Shown piece by piece: positions 63,601 to 64,000 of a stretch of DNA of 64,000 nucleotides. Numbering within the stretch: the stretch's first letter is position 1; every line of letters starts with the position of its first letter. The stretch spans positions 248,001-312,000 of the forward strand of contig OY725491.1 of NCBI GenBank assembly GCA_963281255.1. The letters are read 5' to 3'. Origin of the DNA: Aphrocallistes beatrix (lineage: Eukaryota; Porifera; Hexactinellida; Sceptrulophora; Aphrocallistidae). The notes below the pieces were generated by a model, which made no database searches, was not told the DNA's origin, and saw only the letters and a list, made by a program, of their open reading frames with translations. Made by a program: the position numbers and the translations under genes.

Positions 63601-64000
63601 CCACCATAAGTCCATAACCTTATACTATGTATCTCCATATTATCCTGGCAATATCATTTCCTGTTTCTATTGTTCTATACTAATACTTGACGCATTGTTT
63701 CTACGTATGCTTATAATTTTATACCTAATAATTACATCATGCCTAAGAAGAAGTTGGTTGGTGATTGTAAGGATAGACTTTACTATTTAGGTATGGTACT
63801 TAGGTTTGCTTATAGGGGATCTATATTTTTCATTTATGACTACCATTTTACTTGTGCCAGTGTTTGCATCAGCATTACAGCTCAACTATTGAATCAATAA
63901 CGTATTTAGCAAACAGTATCTAGCGTCGTTTTTATAATCTAGGAACGTAACCCCACTATTCTCATTGAACTTACGTCTTGCCGTTCGCGATTTTGCCATT

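Noticed and set aside
63375-63790. Two plus-strand frames and one minus-strand frame near the right end
   Set aside because: They overlap the Tigger-like repeat and lack any transposase motif or start context.

Overview
The window is nuclear DNA of an early-branching animal, AT-rich and dense in small DNA transposons. A demosponge is my best guess. The basis is a GABA-B-type receptor, PDE4, TRAF, TRIM-NHL and cilium genes beside many intronless genes and very short introns (66 bp in PDE4). The phylum is inference. No tRNA, rRNA, CRISPR array or retrovirus-like element was seen.

Layout. 1-489: 5' end of TAF1B (minus), running off the window. 2.5-8.4 kb: an orphan peroxiredoxin-like exon, PDE4 in three exons, and COX17 (all plus). 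9.4-27.7 kb: one large minus-strand gene of at least 29 exons, encoding a secreted protein of about 1,430 residues. Its order is signal peptide, thrombospondin type-1 repeat (TSP1), ADAM disintegrin domain, ADAM cysteine-rich region, EGF-like segment, then 18 exons of TSP1 repeats. I find no metalloprotease domain. Two unrelated plus-strand housekeeping genes lie inside its introns: UQCRQ (respiratory complex III) and DNAAF1 (dynein arm assembly). 29.4-38.5 kb: four genes without recognisable introns, namely a TRAF, an uncharacterised 356-residue protein, a TRIM-NHL protein, and a seven-helix membrane protein split over two overlapping frames. 39.6-45.0 kb: a seven-exon class C (GABA-B-like) receptor on minus.

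46-62 kb is a tandem array on plus of five intact, intronless genes and one decayed copy. They encode small proteins with a signal peptide, two EGF-like domains and a C-terminal GPI-type hydrophobic tail. Four intact genes and the decayed copy keep a near-identical TATA promoter block, and long intergenic stretches are duplicated with them. The fifth intact gene has lost that block.

The rest is mostly non-autonomous DNA transposons: pogo/Tigger-like (twelve near-full copies of one family plus six related families), several hAT families with 8-bp target duplications, Tc1/mariner palindromes, a TTAA-flanked piggyBac-like element, a Mutator-like element with an internal 31-bp minisatellite, and a short dispersed repeat whose core matches this genome's splice acceptor. 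A T-box-type half-site, TTTCACACCT, recurs far more often than chance, often inside a longer shared motif.
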